In this document: one piece after another, positions 35,829-47,624 of the stretch
Layout: every line of letters begins with the position of its first letter
Position numbering within the stretch: the first letter of the stretch is position 1
NCBI RefSeq assembly: GCF_036417845.1
Contig: NC_089981.1
Span: 8,077,501 to 8,141,500, forward strand
DNA from: Apteryx mantelli
Lineage: Eukaryota > Chordata > Aves > Apterygiformes > Apterygidae
Direction: 5' to 3'
DNA: 64,000 nt
Notes under the pieces: generated by a model
Told to the model about the DNA's origin: nothing
Databases searched by the model: none
What the model saw: the letters and a program-made list of their open reading frames with translations, nothing else
Translations under genes and position numbers: made by a program

Positions 35829-36792
35829 ATGGTGGACACCAACACAACAGCCCTTTCTCTGAGCTACACGGCCACAGGATACACAAACTCTCAGAGGACT
35901 GCAGAATCTCAGTGCATAAGAGATTACAGAGCGGTGATAATTTCAAGTGTCTCTGTATGTGCTAGTGGGGAACGGGATGGTTGTGTGGTTCCTGGGCTTT
36001 CACATGAAGAAGAGCCCCTTCACCGTCTACATTCTGAACCTGGCCATCACCGACTTCTCTTTGCTCCTCTTTCTTCTTGTTATATTACCGCTAGACATGG
36101 TTATAGAAATCTCTTGTTCTCCATTATATAACTGTATCTTTTCCAAATATCTCCTGATGGATCTGTTTCTCCTGGGGTACTTTACCAGCATGTATCTCCT
36201 GGCAGCAATGAGCATGGAGAGGTGTCTGTCTGTTTTATTCCCAGTCTCGCACCGATGCCGTCGCCCAAAGTGCTTGTCCGGAATTGTGGGGGGGGTAATC
36301 TGGTTTCTTTCTGGACTTTTTGTTTGCTTGTTTTTTCTGGGTTGTTATTCCCCCTTTAACATGAACTGTTGACATATATTTCTACAACTAGGCATTGTGA
36401 ATTTCTTCATTTTCTCTTTCTTCCCGTTCCTTTCCAACCTGATCCTGCTCATCAGACTTTGATATGGCTCACAGAGGCGTCACCCTGGGAGACTGTTTGT
36501 TGCGATCTTGCTCAACATCCTCTTCTTCTTTGCCTTTGGGTTTCCTTACAGTGTAGAAATAATACTCAGTGTTGCTTATTCAAAAGAATTATTTCCTGAA
36601 AATCTGTCTTTCTTGCTGGCGTCTCTGAACAGTAGCATCAATCCTGTCATTTACTTCCTTGTCAGGAGCTGCCGTCAGCGCCGGTTGCAGGGCTCTGTGA
36701 AAGTGGCCTTCCGGCGAGTGTTTGCAGAGAAAGCAACATGTGAGGAGGGCAGCCAAGGCCCCGGCGACACTGCTGTGGAGACCACTGTGTAG
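35829..36792 (+). pseudogene. MRGPR (Mas-related GPCR, H-like) pseudogene
   Basis: A class A receptor of the Mas-related family, which in vertebrates acts in sensory neurons and mast-type cells. The start at 35829 has a good Kozak context. Frame 1 gives a 30-40 residue N-terminus (NTT glycosylation site). After a small indel near 35945 the rest is in another frame: GNGMVVWFLGFHMKK (TM1), FTVYILNLAITD (TM2), SMERCLSVLFP (the ERC form of DRY), SQRRHPGRLFVAILL (loop 3/TM6) and NSSINPVIYFLVRSC (TM7). Two in-frame TGA stops interrupt it at 36370-36372 and 36460-36462. The C-tail runs to TAG at 36790. A receptor of about 320 residues is thus broken three times but otherwise well preserved, so its loss is fairly recent. 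Confidence 0.93.
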
Positions 36793-37021
36793 ATCCCTGC
36801 TGGCAAGGCAGGAGTGGAGATGCTGATCTCCACAGGCAGCCCGGGAGGAGACGGAGAGCCCCACGCCATGGCTGGTGGCCCTCTTGCCACCAGGGAGGTG
36901 ACCAAAGCTGGGTGTGGGGACAGGGCCACAAGCCTGGCATAGTGCTGCTCTGCTGGACTTGGTCCCCAAGCACTGCCTGTATTCCCCTTTGCAACCTCCG
37001 CCACGGTCCTGGTCCTCGCCC

Positions 37022-37027
37022 AATAAA
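37022..37027 (+). promoter_or_regulatory. Poly(A) signal AATAAA downstream of the MRGPR pseudogene
   Basis: AATAAA 230 nt after the receptor's stop. Confidence 0.5.
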
Positions 37028-37184
37028 CTTTGGCTTTCTTCTGCCAGCAAACAAGCCCTTGTGGTCTTCTTGGGGCTCTCTCGCTCAGGAGAAGTGAGCC
37101 ACATTCACAGGAAGGCTCTGGTGGAGCTTTGGCCGACTCGGGGAAACAAGTTTTCAGGCAGGGTGAAAGCGGCAATGCCAACAC

Positions 37185-37212
37185 GTGGTGGTGGTGGTGG
37201 TGGTGGTGGTGG
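37185..37212. repeat. (GGT)n trinucleotide repeat
   Basis: About nine perfect GGT units. Confidence 0.95.
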
Positions 37213-38335
37213 ACCACCAGAGGGGGATTGCCTCTTCCTGCTGTCCCTGTGCTGAAGTGCAAGGCTGAGCAAGAACTAGAGGGGAACCCTGCCAGCAGGA
37301 AGCAGAAATGCAGCTGGGTCAGCATTTGGTCAGCGGTCACCTCCCTCGGGCCCAGGCAGCAGCGTCTGCTGGGAGAGCTGCTCTCTGTGCCCACCCTGCT
37401 GCCCCGGCACGGGGTTCTCCGCTGCAGCCCCCCTTTGCTGGTGTGAAGAGCAGGTGAGCGGCTGGGCTGGCTCACTGCAGGCAGGCCCCGGCCCCAGCAG
37501 CACAGCTGGGGGTCAGTTTGCAGGCCGTCTCTTGTGGTCTGCCAGGCTCTGCACCCCCGGCACCTCCTTGGCTACGCACACACCCCTGTGAAGAAGATGT
37601 CCCAGGGTCTTTCTCCCTTGAGCTCGGCAGGCAGGGTCTGGGCCTCTCGCACACATCCGGCACCCTCAGCACCCCACAGCTGTGATTTCCACGGGCAGTG
37701 ACCGGCTGTATGAGAAAGTCCCCAGAGCTGTTTTGAACCTGCCCCCAGATCACGTCTTTTTCTGACGCCGTGTCCTCGTCAAATTTGAAGCAGGGAAGAA
37801 GTGTTCCCTCTTTCCCTCCCACAGAAGTGTGCAGCCCTCACTCAGAGGTCTTTGTCTTCTCTCCCCCAGCCTGGGCATGTCCCCCTCGCTCTGCAGAGCA
37901 GCCCCTGCCAGGGAAGGTGGTGCTCTCCTTTGCCTGCCCTTGTTTCCTGTCTTGGTGCCTTTCCCAGTTCTCCCATGGTGTTGCTGTGCTGGGGGGTGAG
38001 CAGGGCCTGCGGCACGTGTAGTGTGTGTGCAGCCCCTCGAGATCTCCGTCTTTCCCCAGGAAACACCTCAGAAAGAAGGAGTAAAGGAAAGGAAGGAAGG
38101 GAAGGAAGGAAAGACAAGTGAGCAGTAAAGATGCAGTCTCCATAAGGCTGATGGATGAGATTCTGTGAGACAAGAATCTCTTGCAGAGAAAAGCTCATTT
38201 GCAGCCCTCTGTACTCCACGACATTTAATCTCTGAGGCAACATGTTCATGCCGGGAATGGGATTAGAATCAGTGGATGAAGCCCTTGTGCTGTTGCATGC
38301 CAAACATTGGTAAATTCCCCTTTTTGGTGGTCCCT

Positions 38336-38523
38336 GGCTCATCTCTCTGGGACAGCAGCACCAACCCAGTCATTTACTTTCTGGTCCGGAGCAACCGTCA
38401 CCACCGGCTCCATGGCTCTGGGAAAGTCACCTTCTGACAAGTGTTTCCAGAGAAAGCAATGTGCGGAGAAGGAAGCCAAGTGCCCAGAGACACTGCTGCA
38501 GAGACTGCTGTATAAATCCCTGC
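38336..38523 (+). pseudogene. MRGPR 3'-end fragment
   Basis: NPVIYFLVRSNRHHRLHGSG, then VFPEKAMCGEGSQ, VPRDTAAETAV and a terminal stop match the TM7 and C-tail of the 35.8 kb MRGPR codon by codon, including the CCCTGCTGG after the stop. There is an in-frame TGA after KVTF. No TM1-TM6 sequence lies upstream, so only the 3' end was duplicated or survives. The minus-strand open frame here is a shadow. Confidence 0.88.
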
Positions 38524-39970
38524 TGGGGAGGAGGTGTGGGAGGGTGGGGCAGCCTGCAGAGGGGACTGAGGGGAGGTGGGCAGCAGTGCTCAGCCCCCAG
38601 CGGAGCCAGGGCATCTCCACTGCAGTGGGAGCAGCTCAGCTGGTGATGTGCCCCTTCCGAGCAGGGCTGTGCTGGGGACCAGGGAGCTGGGTGAGAGCGA
38701 TCCTTCTCTGCACACCGTGCCAGTGCCTCTTCTCATTACGTGGTTCCCCTTGTGGAAGGGGACATGGTGCACAGAGCATGGCTATGCAGAGCATGCAGAG
38801 CACAGGGAGGAAGAGTGACCCAGGATGTTGGGCATGTCTTTGGGACCCTGAACCTTACAGGGAGTCTTTTCCCTCACTTTGACTTGAGGTCAGGCCTGCA
38901 GGACTCCAGGGCATTCTGGCAGCTCCTGGGAGGCCACTCTCAGCAGGGATGAGTTTCATCCTGGCTATTTTGGGCTTGTATAGAAACATCCTTCAGGCCT
39001 GAACACCTAGGGGACCGTTCAGCTGGTGCCACGGCTGCTCTGGTCAACACACAGGGGTCCTGGAGTGATGCGTGGTGCTTCTGTGTGTGTAGAAAGAGCA
39101 CCAATTCCTCACCTACACCCTGAGCCTCTCCATCGCTGTCCCCAGAGGACATCTCAACTCATCACTCCCAGCTTTCACCCAAGATGGCCATCTCCAGATG
39201 AGTTAGTTGCCCTAGGCTGCCTGTACAGGCAGTGGAGAGAAAGGTGCTTGTAAGGAGCTTTTCCCTTCCCTATGTGGCTGCAGCACGCAGCTCCTGCTGA
39301 GCCATCAGCCACCCTCCTGTCCCTGTGCCAAATCTCTTCCCCACCACCGTCTCGCCCCACACTGGGGATGCCTCGCTCCCCTTACGCAGTGCCATGCAAG
39401 GCCTCTCACCCTAGTGCTTCTGAGAAAGCTTTCAGCTCCCAGCCACAGCACCTTATCTCACTGTCTTCCCAGTAGCTGCTGGGAGGGTCACCTCTCTTCC
39501 TGGCACTGGCACTTGCCTGTTGCTGCAGGGCTGAAAGGGCATTTCTCTGCCTCTCCATCCAGCTCTCCAGACTTTCTATTTGTTTTTTTTTTGGCTCCTA
39601 CCCTCAATCCTTCCCTCCTTTGTTTCTCCATTACTCTCTTTCTGGGTTGGCTGGTGCGTGGAGCTAATTAACACTAAAACAGTTTGTGAGCAAGTGAAGG
39701 GCTGGATTTAAAAGGAATGGATCTAAATCTGATTTTTTGAAATTAAGTTGAGGGCAGAGAAAGAAGGGAAAATGTCTGCACCAGAACATTCAAAGAACTA
39801 ACAGGGGTCAAAACTTTTCTTTTTTGTTTGTTTTAATTCTATGGAGTAGCAGTATTCCTGAAGCCATTTCATGTCAGTTAACAAGGTTTGGAGAAGCCCT
39901 TTAATGGTTGATTACAATATTGCTTTAGCAGCGATTTCACTAGAAACCATGAGACCTCTCTGCTGTCCTC
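38524..39970. other. Intergenic, no recognisable gene
   Basis: Unremarkable moderately GC-rich DNA up to the left edge of the segmental duplication. Confidence 0.5.
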
Positions 39971-42900
39971 CTTCGTTTGTTTCATTTCATAGGTTCACCT
40001 TTGACTGCAGCTGCTCAGGTTAAGAAAGATGGGGCCCATCATGACAGTGAAATTTGTCTGCCCTAAATTATTTTGTTTAAAAGCTAGATGTCTTTCACAC
40101 CTAATCGCATCCTAAAATCAGTTCTGAGGTAGATCAGATGCATCTGCCTCCAGAGACATTCATTTTTTTCCGCAGAAGAGCCTAGAGTGACTAAGTCAGG
40201 GTTAAATTCGCTGACTTCCATCTGCATTAAATATGTGACTTCCTCCCTCAGTTTCCCAATTCGTAAATGAAGGATTTTTTTGACTGACTTGGTAATTCAC
40301 TGACCTCTGTTAAAACATGCAAATTCTTGCAAAGAGGCTTTATTCACTGGATTTCCAGTGATGAAATTTCTGGTGAGATAGGACTTGGAGGGTCATCAAG
40401 AGGTCACCCAGGACATCTTCTGCCCCTATAAAAGCTTAATTGTACCACTCCTGAGAGAAATGAGCCCAGCCTGTCCTTAAAAGACTCCTGTGATAGGAAT
40501 TCTTTACCATCCCTGGAGGATGGTGACTCTTCCTACAGCTTGAGGTTTCTTTCTTTTTTTCCTTTAATGAGGATTTCTCTTTTACATGTTTTTTGGAACA
40601 CACAGAAGTTAAAAAAGGAGAGAAAATATCTAGATTACAAATGGACTGTTTTAGCATTCACAATGCTAGGAAGCCAGAGCAGTGGACCTAATGGCCCTTT
40701 ACACATGGGAAATCCATACAACTATCAGCTTGGAGTAAGGAAGAACTCCGAGAAGCGTTAGCTGGATAGGTCCATGCATATGCTTGTCCAGTTGAATATT
40801 CGGCTACTCCTTTGACTGTTATTTCTTATGGAGAAACCCTGAAATGCCTTTGTGATATCATTATAAAAGCATTGACTGACAACTGTTTCTTTAAAATATA
40901 TTTACTTAAACTTTTCAGTCAAGACAGAACTCATTCTCCTCCTTTGCCCCTTTCTTTCACGCCTTCCCTTCACGAAGCCTCCACCCCTCCCTCCTGCAGC
41001 CCCAAGAGCCCTTCAGGTGGAAGATTTCCTGCGAGAGGGTTAAAGGTTGGTACTTAAACGGTTTTCTTCTCAGCCCTTTTTGCAGCTGCTGGGATATGAA
41101 AGCATCGTTCAGCACACCCAGGTCACATCATCCACACAGCCTATTAAACCACTTCTCACACAGGCAGGAAACATCAAGATACACTTGTGACACACGAAAG
41201 CAAGTAATAAATTAGATGGGATTGGATTATACACTAACAGCCACCGCCTAAGCAAGTTTTGGAAGCTTTCCAGAAGCCATTCTATGTTCTTTAAAGGTGC
41301 TGGGCTCTAACACATTCATACCAGGGGAGACAGAAGTTGAGGAGATAAAGCTGTACAGCCCTTACACAAAATATTAGATCTCTAAACACAGGCGAGGTAA
41401 GTTTTGCAGCTTCTCTGCCTTCTCGCTTTGCTTCGCTTCGCTTCGCTTTGCTTTGCTTTGCTTTCCTCTTTCTTTTCCTTTCTTCTTGCACAAATGTGAA
41501 AATACAGAAAGGAACTTCCACTGAAGTTATCAACTGTCTCTAGTTGTCTTTGGCTAGAATCATATACAGAGCTAGTTCCACAGCTGCAGATTAGATTGCT
41601 TCGATATTATTCTTTTGTTTCCCATAACCACCTGAGATTTCAGGGAAGAATGCATGCAGTAAGGAGATGGTGCAATTTCTCTCCCTTTTTGAGATGTTAA
41701 GAGTACACATGAGATTCATTTTATTTTGCAGCTGATTGCATTATGTCATATAGCTCAGGTCTACCCCTGCAAAGGCACTTGAAGAGATAAGCCATAACTG
41801 GTGGCAATCCTCTACTGAATTAGTCATTCTAGTAATCCTCTTGGAGTCAGCAGTAAGAAACGGGTACTGGCAGCACATGATTCATCACATCTACAAGTAG
41901 ACTGGTCAGGTGTAATATGCCTAGCTTAGGTACAGGTGCCTACATGACTTAAGGCGATGAGATGAGATCAGACAGATGGATAGTTTGTTAAATGCAGTTT
42001 GGTGGTGATGGAAAGGACCTTATCAAGCAAGATACATGGTCGAGCTGTCTGAATTGTGAATCAGTCCTTTTGTAGATGCACACTGTGTTTCTAGCTCAGG
42101 AGTTTGCCATCTGCTGGTATTCAGGCATATAGTTTCCCCTGACCATTTCTCTCTTGGTCACTCCTTTCTGACTGCCTAAATATGGCCCTGCGATTGCTGT
42201 GGTATGCTTCCAGTCCTGCTCTGGCTTGGATGGAGCCCAGCTATTTCTTTTCGACTGGGTACTGCACAGCCATAAAGGTGTGCTCATTTCATCCCTGTCA
42301 TTTATTTTGTTGAGAAGTCTATGTCGTTGCTCAGTAGAAGGAAGAGGGGTAGAAAGGATCACGACCTGGTAAGACGAGGGAGAAACTGACCTCCCATTGT
42401 TCTTACTGATCCTTTTCCTTGTAGAAATATCTGAAGGGGAACCATCCATGTAAAGTTTACCCTTCTGCTTGAAAAACTTTCATCTAGTGTAAGTACAACT
42501 GTAAGCATAGGAAAAGTCCCTACCTTTGCCCACTTCCTCTCTCGGCTTCACTTTGTGGGTTTGAAAGGAATCTTGGCTTTTCTCAGTTTCAGTGTTTCCT
42601 GTGGATGCTTGATCCCTTTGTGCCTGCACGAGAATTTCTGATTATGCTGCAGATTGAAGTAGTTGGTAGATACCTTGGCTTAACTGAATCATTCCACAGA
42701 TTTGCTCACAGATCACCAAGACAAATGAGAAGACCTGGTTGTGATGTAATTCTGCAGGACTTAAAATGGTGCATTTTAACACCAGCTGACTGGGAATGTT
42801 TTGATCCTAGAAGGAAGCCCATACAGTGGATATTTTTATTAAAAGAGTGCCTGCTTTTGGCTGACCTTAAACTCTCTGTGAAGAGTTTAATCTGGTGGTT

Positions 42901-43952
42901 CCCAGACTTCTTTGACCAAGGGAATTCTGGTGGTCTGGGTGCATAATGGCAAGCTAGAGACGTTACACTCTTTCTAAAGATGTAGGCTACTCATTTATTA
43001 GTGACATGTAATGCTCGATGGGTTGTAGCTGGAACACAGGGTGAACCAAAGAAGTCCCATGTTTATGCTGGAATGTGACCTTGTCTCGAATGAGAAACTG
43101 TATGGATGTAGAAATGCCTAGGGACAAGGAGCTCAGCCATAACCTAAAACAGGTGGATGGCATTACAAAAAGCTCTGAGCTGCTTTCAGGGAACAAAAGG
43201 GATTATTCTCCAAAGGTCATTCTAACCTGGTGGTGCTAATTTGCTTAAGCTCCTCATAGTGAATGGAGGAAAAGGGGGTTCTGCAAAGGACCCTAATTCA
43301 GTCATTCTGAATCAGCCTATAGAGAGACTTATACTGGCTGTTGAAGGGGTTTAGTTAGATTAGCTTCATTAAGCTAAGTTAACCCTTGAAAGGGTCACGC
43401 AGAGCGTATCAAAAATCATACTAGGTAAAATCAGTACAGTGCTGCTACAGAAGATCTCACAAGAGTCTTTCATTCTTCCTTCCTCTGATAGAAACAATGC
43501 TGAGATTTAGAACAATGTGAAATACTCCATTAAGTCATATGTGCAATTTTTTTTCCTCCATGATAGATAACCTTCCTAGGACTCATTTTTCAGCCTGTGA
43601 CATTTCATATTTACGTTTCAAAATGTCTATACACAAGAGAGTTCTTTTCTCTGCATGTGGGTACATTTCCCTTCTAAACAAGAATTCGAAGATCATGTGT
43701 ACTTATAAAGCAAATCATCACTCTGAGCAATATTTCCAGGTATTCTTAAAGACACCCATTTTACAAAGATTGCTGTCAGGGACTTTGTCTCCCCTGAGGG
43801 CAAACATACTGCATTATCTGCCCTGTAGTGCCCAAGGTGAACACTCTGGCCTTGTCCTTAGTGCATGGAAGGCTATCGGCCATGGAGCCAGTCCTTCAAA
43901 ATCCTGGAGGACCAGGATTAAGGAACATATCACAGAGTGCACCTATCTCCGT
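39971..43952 (+). repeat. Segmental duplication, copy 1 (direct repeat of 60075-64000)
   Basis: Starting at CTTCGTTTGTTTCATTTCATAG, this block is nearly identical to 60075 onward, with scattered substitutions. There are two clear length differences: the CTTCG/CTTTG array (41424-41464) is 15 bp longer here, and about 44 bp around 43155-43198 is absent in copy 2. Sequence left of 39971 is unrelated to that left of 60075, so this is the true left boundary. The right boundary is unknown because copy 2 reaches the window end. The block ends 236 bp before an intact OR. Confidence 0.97.
41424..41464. repeat. (CTTYG)n pentanucleotide repeat
   Basis: CTTCG and CTTTG pentamers. The same locus in copy 2 (61530-61555) has lost three units, all of the CTTCG type. 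Confidence 0.95.
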
Positions 43953-44150
43953 GCCACCAAAGCCATGGCAGAAGCTTTGTACTGTGGAGAATTAAATAGC
44001 CGTTAAAAAAAAATACATGACAGAAACTAAACACTTCATAAGCTTAATACTAATGCTATATCTTTCTTGGTTTGTATCCACTTCTGATATAGAATTCATT
44101 ACTAATAATGAAAAAAATGCTGATGAATCATGTGTCTGTCTTTGTTTTCC

Positions 44151-44153
44151 CAG
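44151..44153 (+). promoter_or_regulatory. Splice acceptor before the OR coding exon
   Basis: GTCTTTGTTTTCCCAG is a strong acceptor 35 nt before the likely OR start, as expected for a gene with a non-coding first exon. Confidence 0.65.
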
Positions 44154-44187
44154 GTGTATAAGCTGTATATTGCATATTGGCACCCGA

Positions 44188-45132
44188 ATGATCAACATGC
44201 AGAATGTAAGCAGTGTGAAGGAATTCATTCTTCTGGGCCTTTCAAAGAACCAAGGGGTGCAGAAAATATGTTTTGTGGTGTTTTTGTTCTTCTATATTGT
44301 TACTGTGGCAGGAAATCTGCTCATCGTTGTCACTGTAATTAGCAGTCAGCGTCTGAACTCCCCCATGTATTTCTTTCTCTGCCACCTGTCCATTGCAGAT
44401 CTTTGCTTCTCTTCTGCCACAGTTCCCAGAATGATTGCTGACTTCCTTGTTGAGAAGAAAACCATTTCCTTTGGGGGCTGCATGGCACAGCTATTTGGGT
44501 TACATTTCTTTGCCTGCGCTGAGGTCTTCATCCTCACAGTGATGGCCTATGATCGCTACTTTGCCATATGCAGACCCCTGCACTACACCACCCTCATGAC
44601 CAGGCGTGTGTGTGGCTGGATGGTGATGGGTTCATGGGTGGGGGGCCTTGTGCACTCCCTGGTGCAGACCCTCGTAACCGTTAGCCTCCCTTTTTGTGGC
44701 CCCAAAAAAATTGACCACTACTTCTGTGATGTCCATCCCCTACTACAACTGGCCTGTACCGACACCTATGTTGTGGGCGTCATTGTCGTTGCCAATAGTG
44801 GAATGATTTCTTTGGTCTCTTTCTTCATCCTGGTCACGTCCTACATTGTCATTTTGTTTTCCTTGAAAAGGCGAACATCCGAAGCGCGGTACAAAGCCCT
44901 CTCCACCTGTGGGTCCCACATTACTGTGGTGATTCTCTTCTTTGGGCCATGCACATTCACCTACATACGCCCATCCAGCAATCTCTCGGAGGACAAGCGC
45001 GTAGCTGTGTTTTACAATGTCATCACGCCCATGCTGAACCCACTCATCTACACGCTGAGAAATGAGGAGGTAAAAAGTGCCATGAGAAAACTGTGGAATA
45101 GGAAAGTCTGGAGTGAAAAGGGTGAGGTGTAG
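44188..45132 (+). CDS. Olfactory receptor, family 4-like, intact
   Basis: An odorant-binding class A GPCR, coupled in olfactory neurons to Golf and adenylyl cyclase. It has 314 residues in a single exon, the normal OR length. Motifs in order: NVS glycosylation site (about residue 6), EFILLGLS, GNLL in TM1, LNSPMYFFLCHLS (TM2), MAYDRYFAICRPLHY (end of TM3), FCDVHPLLQLAC (extracellular loop 2 cysteines), KALSTCGSHITVV (TM6) and PMLNPLIYTLRNEEV (TM7). ATGs lie at 44188 and 44197; either gives a complete receptor. The open frame extends further upstream, but that part lies 5' of the splice acceptor and has no OR similarity. The family 4 call rests on RPLHYTTLM, RRTSEARYKAL and FTYIRP. No disabling change is seen. 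Confidence 0.95.
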   Translation: MINMQNVSSVKEFILLGLSKNQGVQKICFVVFLFFYIVTVAGNLLIVVTVISSQRLNSPMYFFLCHLSIADLCFSSATVPRMIADFLVEKKTISFGGCMAQLFGLHFFACAEVFILTVMAYDRYFAICRPLHYTTLMTRRVCGWMVMGSWVGGLVHSLVQTLVTVSLPFCGPKKIDHYFCDVHPLLQLACTDTYVVGVIVVANSGMISLVSFFILVTSYIVILFSLKRRTSEARYKALSTCGSHITVVILFFGPCTFTYIRPSSNLSEDKRVAVFYNVITPMLNPLIYTLRNEEVKSAMRKLWNRKVWSEKGEV

Positions 45133-45392
45133 AACTGTGGTAACATTTTCTCAGGAGCTGAGAAAATCAAGTGTCTCTCACTATAATTCCATTTTGGAAA
45201 ATTTACTGAAAGCTCCCTTCTGAAGAAAAGCTTGGTTTTAGCTGTTGCAGTAATTGGGAAGACACTGAAAGTTCATGTTTTGATTGGAATGGCATTGTAA
45301 ACTCTGTGACTAGCAGGGATTCCCTTTATGTTCTCTTTTTGAATAGCACAGGCCCAGGACTGGGGCTTCCAAGCACTGCTGAGACACCAGCA

Positions 45393-45398
45393 AATAAA
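45393..45398 (+). promoter_or_regulatory. Possible poly(A) signal of the OR gene
   Basis: AATAAA about 260 nt after the OR stop. Confidence 0.4.
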
Positions 45399-45914
45399 GA
45401 AATGAATGCTATCAAAAATATTAAAATGTGTTCCAGGCAGAGCATCACATTAGTCCGAGCTCTCCCAGGTGTAAACTTTCCGTCAGACAAACTCCATCTA
45501 CTCTGTAATCTACTCAGCTAGGAAACGATGGCCCAAGGTGTCTGCAAGGCTGTTGGTCACCTGCTGCTGGAAGCAATTGTGCCAAAGGCTTCCTTCCCCT
45601 TTACTTTGGAGTAAATGCCTTCTTAGGAGTACTGCATTGTCATATGCTGAATCCATGGGTTAGCAATTAAAGTGCTGATATTAGATGCTGGTTGGGTCAT
45701 TTGCTGATGCAGGTGATATGAGGAGAAGCTTCTCCCCTTCCCATTCCAGTGCAGCAACTCTCTGCCTTTCTGCAGTAGTTCACCTATCACTAATGCCCTC
45801 CTTCCTAGCCATCCCCTCTGCCCTTCATCTCTGCCTCAGATTTTGCATTTTACTGTTTATTACTAATAGAGAATCAAAGATCCAAGTGAAAGATAAATTG
45901 CTCACTGTAGGAAA

Positions 45915-47624
45915 TTGTCACAGAATCACAGAATCACAGAATCACTGAGGTTGGAAGGGACCTCTGGAGATCATCTAGTCCAACCCCCCTGCTCAAGCAG
46001 GGTCACCTAGAGCACATTGCACAGGATTGCATCCAGGCTCGTTTTGAATATCTCCAGAGAAGGAGACTCCACCACCTCTCGGGGCAACCTGTTCCAGTGC
46101 TCTGTCACCATCACAGTGAAAAAGTTTTTCCTCATGTTAAGATGGAAGTGTCTGTGTTTCAGTTTGTGCCCATTGCCTCGCGTCCTGTCGCTCGGCACCA
46201 CCGAAAAGAGTCTGGCCCCATCCTCTCGACACCCTCCCTTCAGATACTTGTACACGTTGATAAGATCTCCTCTCAGCCTTCTCTTCTCCAAGCTAAACAG
46301 GCCCAGCTCTCTCAGCCTTTCCTCATAAGAGAGATGCTCCAGTCCCCTAATCATCTTTGTGGCCCTTCGCTGGACTTGCTCCAGTAGTGCCACATCCCTC
46401 TTGTACTGGGGAGCCCAGAACTGGACGCAGTACTCCAGATGTGGCCTCACCAGGGCTGAGTAGAGGGGGAGAATCACTTCCCTCGACCTGCTGGCAACAC
46501 TCTTTCTGATGCAGCCCAGGATACCATTGGCCTTCTTGGCCACAAGGGCACATTGCTGCCTCATGCTTAACTTGGTGTCCACCAGCACTCCCAGGTCCTT
46601 CTCCGCAGAGCTGCTTTCCAGCAGGTCAACCCCCAACCTGTCCTGGTGCATGGGGTTATTCCTCCCCAGGTGCAGGACCCTGCACTTCCCTTTGTTGAAT
46701 TTCATGAGGTTCCTCTCTGCCCACCTCTCCAGCCTGTCCAAGTCTCTTTGAATGGCAGCACAGCCCTCTGGCGTATCGGCCACTCCTCCCAGTTTTGTAT
46801 CATCAGCAAACTTGCTGAGTGTGCACTCTGTGCCTTCATCCAGGTCATTGATGAAGAAGTTGAACAAGACTGGACCCAGTCCTGACCCCTGGGGGACACC
46901 GCTAGCTACAGGCCTCCAACTAGACTCTGTGCCACTGATCACAACTCTCTGAGCTCTGCCATTCAGCCAGTTCTCAATCCACCTCACTGTCCACTCATCT
47001 AACCCACACTTCCTGAGCCTGTCTATGAGGATGCTATGGGAGACAGTGTCAAAAGCCTTCCTCAAGTCAAGGGAGACAACATCCACTGCTCTCCCCTCAT
47101 CTACCCAGCCAGTCATTCCATCATAGAAGGCTATCAGATTGGTTAGGCATGATTTCCCCTTGGTGAAGCCATGCTGACTACTCCTGATCACCTTCTTTTC
47201 CTCCACATGCGTGGAGATGGCTTCCAGGATGAGCTGCTCCATCACCTTTCCAGGGATGGAGGTGAGGCTGACTGGCCTGTAGTTGCCTGGCTCCTCCTTC
47301 TTGCCCTTTTTGAAGACTGGGGTGACATTGGCTTTCTTCCAGTCCTCGGGCACCTCTCCTGTTCTCCATGACCTTTCAAAGATGATGGAGAGTGGCTTAG
47401 CAATAACATCCGCCAGCTCCCTCAGCACTCGTGGGTGCATCCCATCGGGGCCCATGGATTTGTGGGAGTCAAGTTTCCTTAAATGATCTCCAACCCGATC
47501 CTCCTCCACCAAGGGAAAGTCTTCCTCTCTCCAGACTTTCTCTCTTGCCTCCAGGGTCTGGGGTTCCTGAGGGCTGGCCTGACCAGTAAAGACTGAAGCA
47601 AAGAAGGCATTCAGTAACTCTGCC
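45915..47624 (-). mobile_element. CR1 LINE retrotransposon, 5'-truncated, open reverse transcriptase frame
   Basis: Minus-strand CR1. The 3' tail (ATTCTGTG repeats) is at the left end, and the element is truncated inside ORF2 at the right end, just before the conserved [11 protein letters not shown]. From there to the stop at 46007 one frame of about 540 codons is uninterrupted. It covers [34 protein letters not shown], the intact catalytic FADD (46799-46804 on the complement) and the C-terminal [11 protein letters not shown]...SYEERLREL. The endonuclease and ORF1 are absent, so it cannot move on its own. It is clearly younger than the plus-strand CR1 at 3.4 kb. Confidence 0.97.

Noticed and set aside
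35341..35862. 173-codon plus-strand frame before the MRGPR start
   Set aside because: Low-complexity Ser/Pro/Leu with no domain; it crosses the splice acceptor and receptor start in a different frame.
42605..42946. 113-codon plus-strand frame in duplication copy 1
   Set aside because: Interrupted by a stop in the equivalent part of copy 2, with no domain.
43539..44006. 155-codon plus-strand frame before the OR
   Set aside because: In duplication copy 2 the equivalent T/C run differs by one base and breaks the frame. No domain is visible.
44017..44187. N-terminal extension of the OR open frame to 44017
   Set aside because: No OR similarity, and a strong splice acceptor at 44151 lies inside it. 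Family length favours the 44188 or 44197 start.
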